A stretch of 37,788 bases of DNA from an uncultured Collinsella sp. (GTDB taxonomy: Bacteria > Actinomycetota > Coriobacteriia > Coriobacteriales > Coriobacteriaceae), in assembly GCA_902493915.1 (NCBI GenBank), contig CABUQY010000004.1:1-37788 (forward strand). Reading direction: 5' to 3'. Shown piece after piece: positions 35,186 to 37,788 of this stretch (position 1 is the first letter of the stretch; the number at the start of each line of letters is the position of its first letter). The position numbers and the translations under genes were made by a program. The notes below the pieces were generated by a model that saw only the letters and a program-made list of their open reading frames with translations, ran no database searches and was not told the DNA's origin.

Positions 35186-36391
35186 ATGACCACCCCCGAC
35201 GAAAAGACATTCGCCACGCTCACCAAACTGTTTGAGGAGGAGTTTGGCCCCATCGGCGACCGCCAGGTGCTCTATGTGCACGCGCCCGGCCGTTCCGAGA
35301 TCAGTGGCAACCACACCGACCACGAGGGCGGCCACGTTATCGCCGGCTCGCTCGATGTCGCCGTCGACGGCATCGCCGTGGCAACCGATTCCAACAAGGT
35401 TCGCGTAGCCGACGAGGGCTATCCCACGTTTGAAATCGCGCTCGACACGCTAGACGTTCAGGAGTCCGAGAAGGGCACGTCCGCGAGCCTCGTCCGCGGC
35501 ATGGCCCACGAAATCGCTGCTCTGGGCGTTGAGCCCCAGGGCTTCGACTTCGCCTTCACCTGCTCTGTCCCCTCGGGCGGCGGCCTTTCCAGCTCCGCTG
35601 CTGTCGAGGCGGCATACGGTCGCGCCATGGAGACGCTCTGGGGAGCACCCGCCATCGAGCCCGTCGCGCTCGCCCAGATGAGCCAGCGCACCGAGAACAA
35701 CTATTACGGCAAGCCCTGCGGTCTGATGGACCAGGCCGCTGTGTGCCTGGGCGGCCTTGCCTACATGGACTTTGAGGACCAGGCTCAGCCTAAAACCCAG
35801 AAGCTCGAGCTCAACTTTGAGGATCACGGTTATGCGCTCGTGCTCGTTAAGGTCGGTGCCGACCACGTGGCCGCCACCGATGACTACGCCGCCGTTCCGC
35901 GCGAGATGCAGGACGTCGCCGCCGAGTTTGGCAAGGCACGCCTGTGCGAGGTAAACGTGGCGGACTTTGACGCCAAGCTCCCCGAGCTGCGCGCCAAGCT
36001 GGGCGACCGTGCCTGCCTGCGCGCCGTTCACTACTGGTACGAAAACGGCCTGGTCGACAAGCGCTGGGCAGCCCTGAACGCCGGCGACATCGACCAGTTC
36101 CTGGTCCTGACGCGCGAGTCCGGCGCCAGCTCTGCCATGTACCTGCAGAATGTCGTTGCCAAGCTGGGCTCCGAGCAGCCTTCCATGTATGCCCTGGCGC
36201 TGGCCGAGCACGTGCTCGACGGCCGCGGCGCCGTTCGTATCCACGGTGGCGGCTTTGGTGGCACCATCCAGGCCTTCGTGCCGCTCGACCTGGTCGACAC
36301 CTTCATCGCCAAGATGAACGGCTGGCTGGGCGAAGGCTCTGCCCGTCACTACGCCATCTCTGACAAGGGGGCTTACGCGGCATGGCTGTAA
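35186..36391 (+). CDS. galK: galactokinase
   Basis: A GHMP kinase of 401 residues that phosphorylates galactose to galactose-1-phosphate (Leloir pathway). The signature region is APGRSEISGNHTDHEGG (sugar-binding; most galactokinases have GRVNLIGEHTDY), followed by the ATP-binding CSVPSGGGLSSSAA and the C-terminal RIHGGGFGG. The ATG at 35186 lies after AAGGAAAGGA with short spacing. It is the first gene of an operon with galT. The GNHTDH variation is shared by some Firmicutes and actinobacterial enzymes as far as I recall. Confidence 0.94.
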   Translation: MTTPDEKTFATLTKLFEEEFGPIGDRQVLYVHAPGRSEISGNHTDHEGGHVIAGSLDVAVDGIAVATDSNKVRVADEGYPTFEIALDTLDVQESEKGTSASLVRGMAHEIAALGVEPQGFDFAFTCSVPSGGGLSSSAAVEAAYGRAMETLWGAPAIEPVALAQMSQRTENNYYGKPCGLMDQAAVCLGGLAYMDFEDQAQPKTQKLELNFEDHGYALVLVKVGADHVAATDDYAAVPREMQDVAAEFGKARLCEVNVADFDAKLPELRAKLGDRACLRAVHYWYENGLVDKRWAALNAGDIDQFLVLTRESGASSAMYLQNVVAKLGSEQPSMYALALAEHVLDGRGAVRIHGGGFGGTIQAFVPLDLVDTFIAKMNGWLGEGSARHYAISDKGAYAAWL

Positions 36392-37788
36392 TGACTGACG
36401 TGCGCGAGGCCGCGCAGAACCTGATCGAGTACGCTATCCACCGATCGATGATCGGCCAGGACGATCGCATCTGGGCATACAACACCATTTTGGAGTGCAT
36501 CGGCGCCACGGGCCCCGCACTCGACATGACTTGGGCACTCCAAGTTGAGAAACTCTCGCTCTTGCACCCCGATACCCTGCCTGACTTTGACCTGGAGGGC
36601 ACGCTCGCCGCGCTTGCCGAGGCCGCCGTTGCCAACGGCGCCGCCGAGGACACGGCGTCGGGCCGCGACCGCATCGCCATGCGCATCATGGGCGCGCTGA
36701 TGCCGAGGCCTTCGGTTGTAAACGAGGAGTTCGACGGCCGCATGGGCGTCAACGAGCCCCGCGCCGCGACCGACTGGTTCTACGGTCTGTGCTGCGACGC
36801 CGGCTACGTGCGCCGCGCCGCCATCGCGCGCAATATCAAATGGAACACCCCCACCAACTGGGGTGACCTGGAGATCACTATCAACCTGTCAAAGCCCGAA
36901 AAGGACCCGCGCGATATTGCCGCAGCCGGTGCCGCCAAAAACACGGGCGAGAAGTATCCCGCCTGTCAGCTCTGCATCGAGAACGAGGGCTACCCCGGAC
37001 GCTCCGCCGCAGCCGACGGCGGCGCTCATCCCGCCCGTCAGAACCTGCGCGTTATTCCCATCCAGCTCGACGGCGAGCGCTGGGGCTTCCAGTACAGCCC
37101 GTACGCGTACTTTAACGAGCACTGCATTGCCATGAGCTCCGAGCATCGCCCGATGCACGTCGACCGCAAGGGCCTGACCTGCCTGCTCGACTTTGTCGAC
37201 CTGTTCCCGCATTACTTCATCGGCTCTAACGCCGACCTGCCCATCGTGGGCGGCTCGATTCTGTCGCACGACCACTTCCAGGGCGGCGCGCACGAGTTCC
37301 CCATGATGCACGCCGCCGAGGTCTCGCAGTTTAGCGTGCCCGGATTTGACCAGGTCACCGGCACTGTGCTGCAGTGGCCGCTCTCGGTGCTGCGCCTGCG
37401 CTCGCATGACCGCGCTCAGCTGCTCGACGCTGCCGAGAAGATTATCCTCGCCTGGCGCGAGTGGACCGATGAGTCTGTGGGCGTCATCGCGTACACAGCC
37501 GATGGCGTGGCGCACAACACCGTGACGCCCGTCATCCGCCGCGTCGACTCTCGCGGAAATGCCGGCGGCGAAATCTACGAGGCCTACCTGGCGCTTCGCT
37601 GCAACATCACGACCGACGAGCATCCGCTGGGCGTGTTCCACCCGCATGCCGAGTACCACCACATTAAGAAGGAGAACATCGGCCTGATCGAGGTCATGGG
37701 CCTGGCCATTCTTCCGCCGCGCCTGGTTCCCGAGCTTGGCGCTGTCCGTGAGCATCTGCTGGCAGCCAAGGTCGATGCCAGCTACGAC
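36382..37788 (+). CDS. galT: UDP-glucose--hexose-1-phosphate uridylyltransferase (type 2 GalT), 3' end outside window
   Basis: Transfers UMP between UDP-glucose and galactose-1-phosphate. It belongs to the second GalT family (GalT2): FDGRMGVNEPRAATDWFYGLC, CQLCIENEGYPGR, GGSILSHDHFQGG with the active HDHFQ triad (about 296-300) in place of HPHxQ, and KKENIGLIEVMGLAILPPR. At least 469 residues are present; the family is about 500, so only the end is missing. The ATG at 36382 overlaps galK by 10 nt and has AGGGGG 10 bases upstream; an ATG at 36391 (TAATG overlap) is the alternative. Confidence 0.93.
   Translation, partial: MAVMTDVREAAQNLIEYAIHRSMIGQDDRIWAYNTILECIGATGPALDMTWALQVEKLSLLHPDTLPDFDLEGTLAALAEAAVANGAAEDTASGRDRIAMRIMGALMPRPSVVNEEFDGRMGVNEPRAATDWFYGLCCDAGYVRRAAIARNIKWNTPTNWGDLEITINLSKPEKDPRDIAAAGAAKNTGEKYPACQLCIENEGYPGRSAAADGGAHPARQNLRVIPIQLDGERWGFQYSPYAYFNEHCIAMSSEHRPMHVDRKGLTCLLDFVDLFPHYFIGSNADLPIVGGSILSHDHFQGGAHEFPMMHAAEVSQFSVPGFDQVTGTVLQWPLSVLRLRSHDRAQLLDAAEKIILAWREWTDESVGVIAYTADGVAHNTVTPVIRRVDSRGNAGGEIYEAYLALRCNITTDEHPLGVFHPHAEYHHIKKENIGLIEVMGLAILPPRLVPELGAVREHLLAAKVDASYD

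Overview
The window looks like a chromosomal segment of a strictly anaerobic, saccharolytic, high-GC Gram-positive gut actinobacterium. The gene set and style (pyruvate formate-lyase fermentation, flavodiiron protein, type-2 GalT, PTS sucrose uptake, compact operons, frequent GTG/TTG starts with good Shine-Dalgarno sites) suggest Coriobacteriia, most likely Collinsella or a close relative. This placement is inference from gene content and style, not from a marker gene. No rRNA, tRNA, CRISPR array, prophage or transposase gene was seen.

Left part (1-6.4 kb, all genes on the minus strand): a probable toxin-antitoxin pair (DUF3990 protein plus XRE regulator) behind a large inverted repeat; the ribosome-assembly GTPase engB with the MTA/SAH nucleosidase mtnN; a membrane-anchored beta-lactamase-fold serine hydrolase; pflA, the activating enzyme for pyruvate formate-lyase; and a DegV/FakB-type lipid-binding protein.

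Sucrose region (6.6-12.3 kb, minus): a divergent GH32 enzyme, a PTS EIIBC and a sucrose-6-phosphate hydrolase form an operon. Its promoter is overlapped by tandem 17-bp operators that match a site in front of the adjacent LacI-type regulator gene. Fermentation region (12.4-15.4 kb, minus): pyruvate formate-lyase is encoded in two pieces, a 683-residue catalytic body and a separate 83-residue glycyl-radical domain, with two hairpins between them. Then come a KdgT-type permease and an SDR dehydrogenase (15.4-17.3 kb).

Plus-strand block (17.5-23.8 kb): MarR regulator, a heterodimeric ABC exporter with one degenerate ATPase site, and a type I DAHP synthase. The 0.6-kb gap before the synthase contains a terminator, a 240-bp element with 33-bp terminal inverted repeats, and a REP-like hairpin. 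A BceAB-type ABC transporter (minus) follows, then a Nudix-Vsr fusion gene, a small unknown ORF, an AraC regulator and a HAD phosphatase. The right end holds a class II aldolase divergent from a DeoR regulator, a flavodiiron protein, and a galactose module (LacI/GalR regulator divergent from galK-galT, with three identical 13-bp operator-like sites); galT runs off the window.

The most notable observations are the naturally split pyruvate formate-lyase, the Nudix-Vsr fusion, a family of large nested palindromes found downstream of the split pfl operon and of the aldolase gene (with a likely third copy cut by the left edge), and several intergenic hairpin families whose stems vary while loop or flank sequences are kept.
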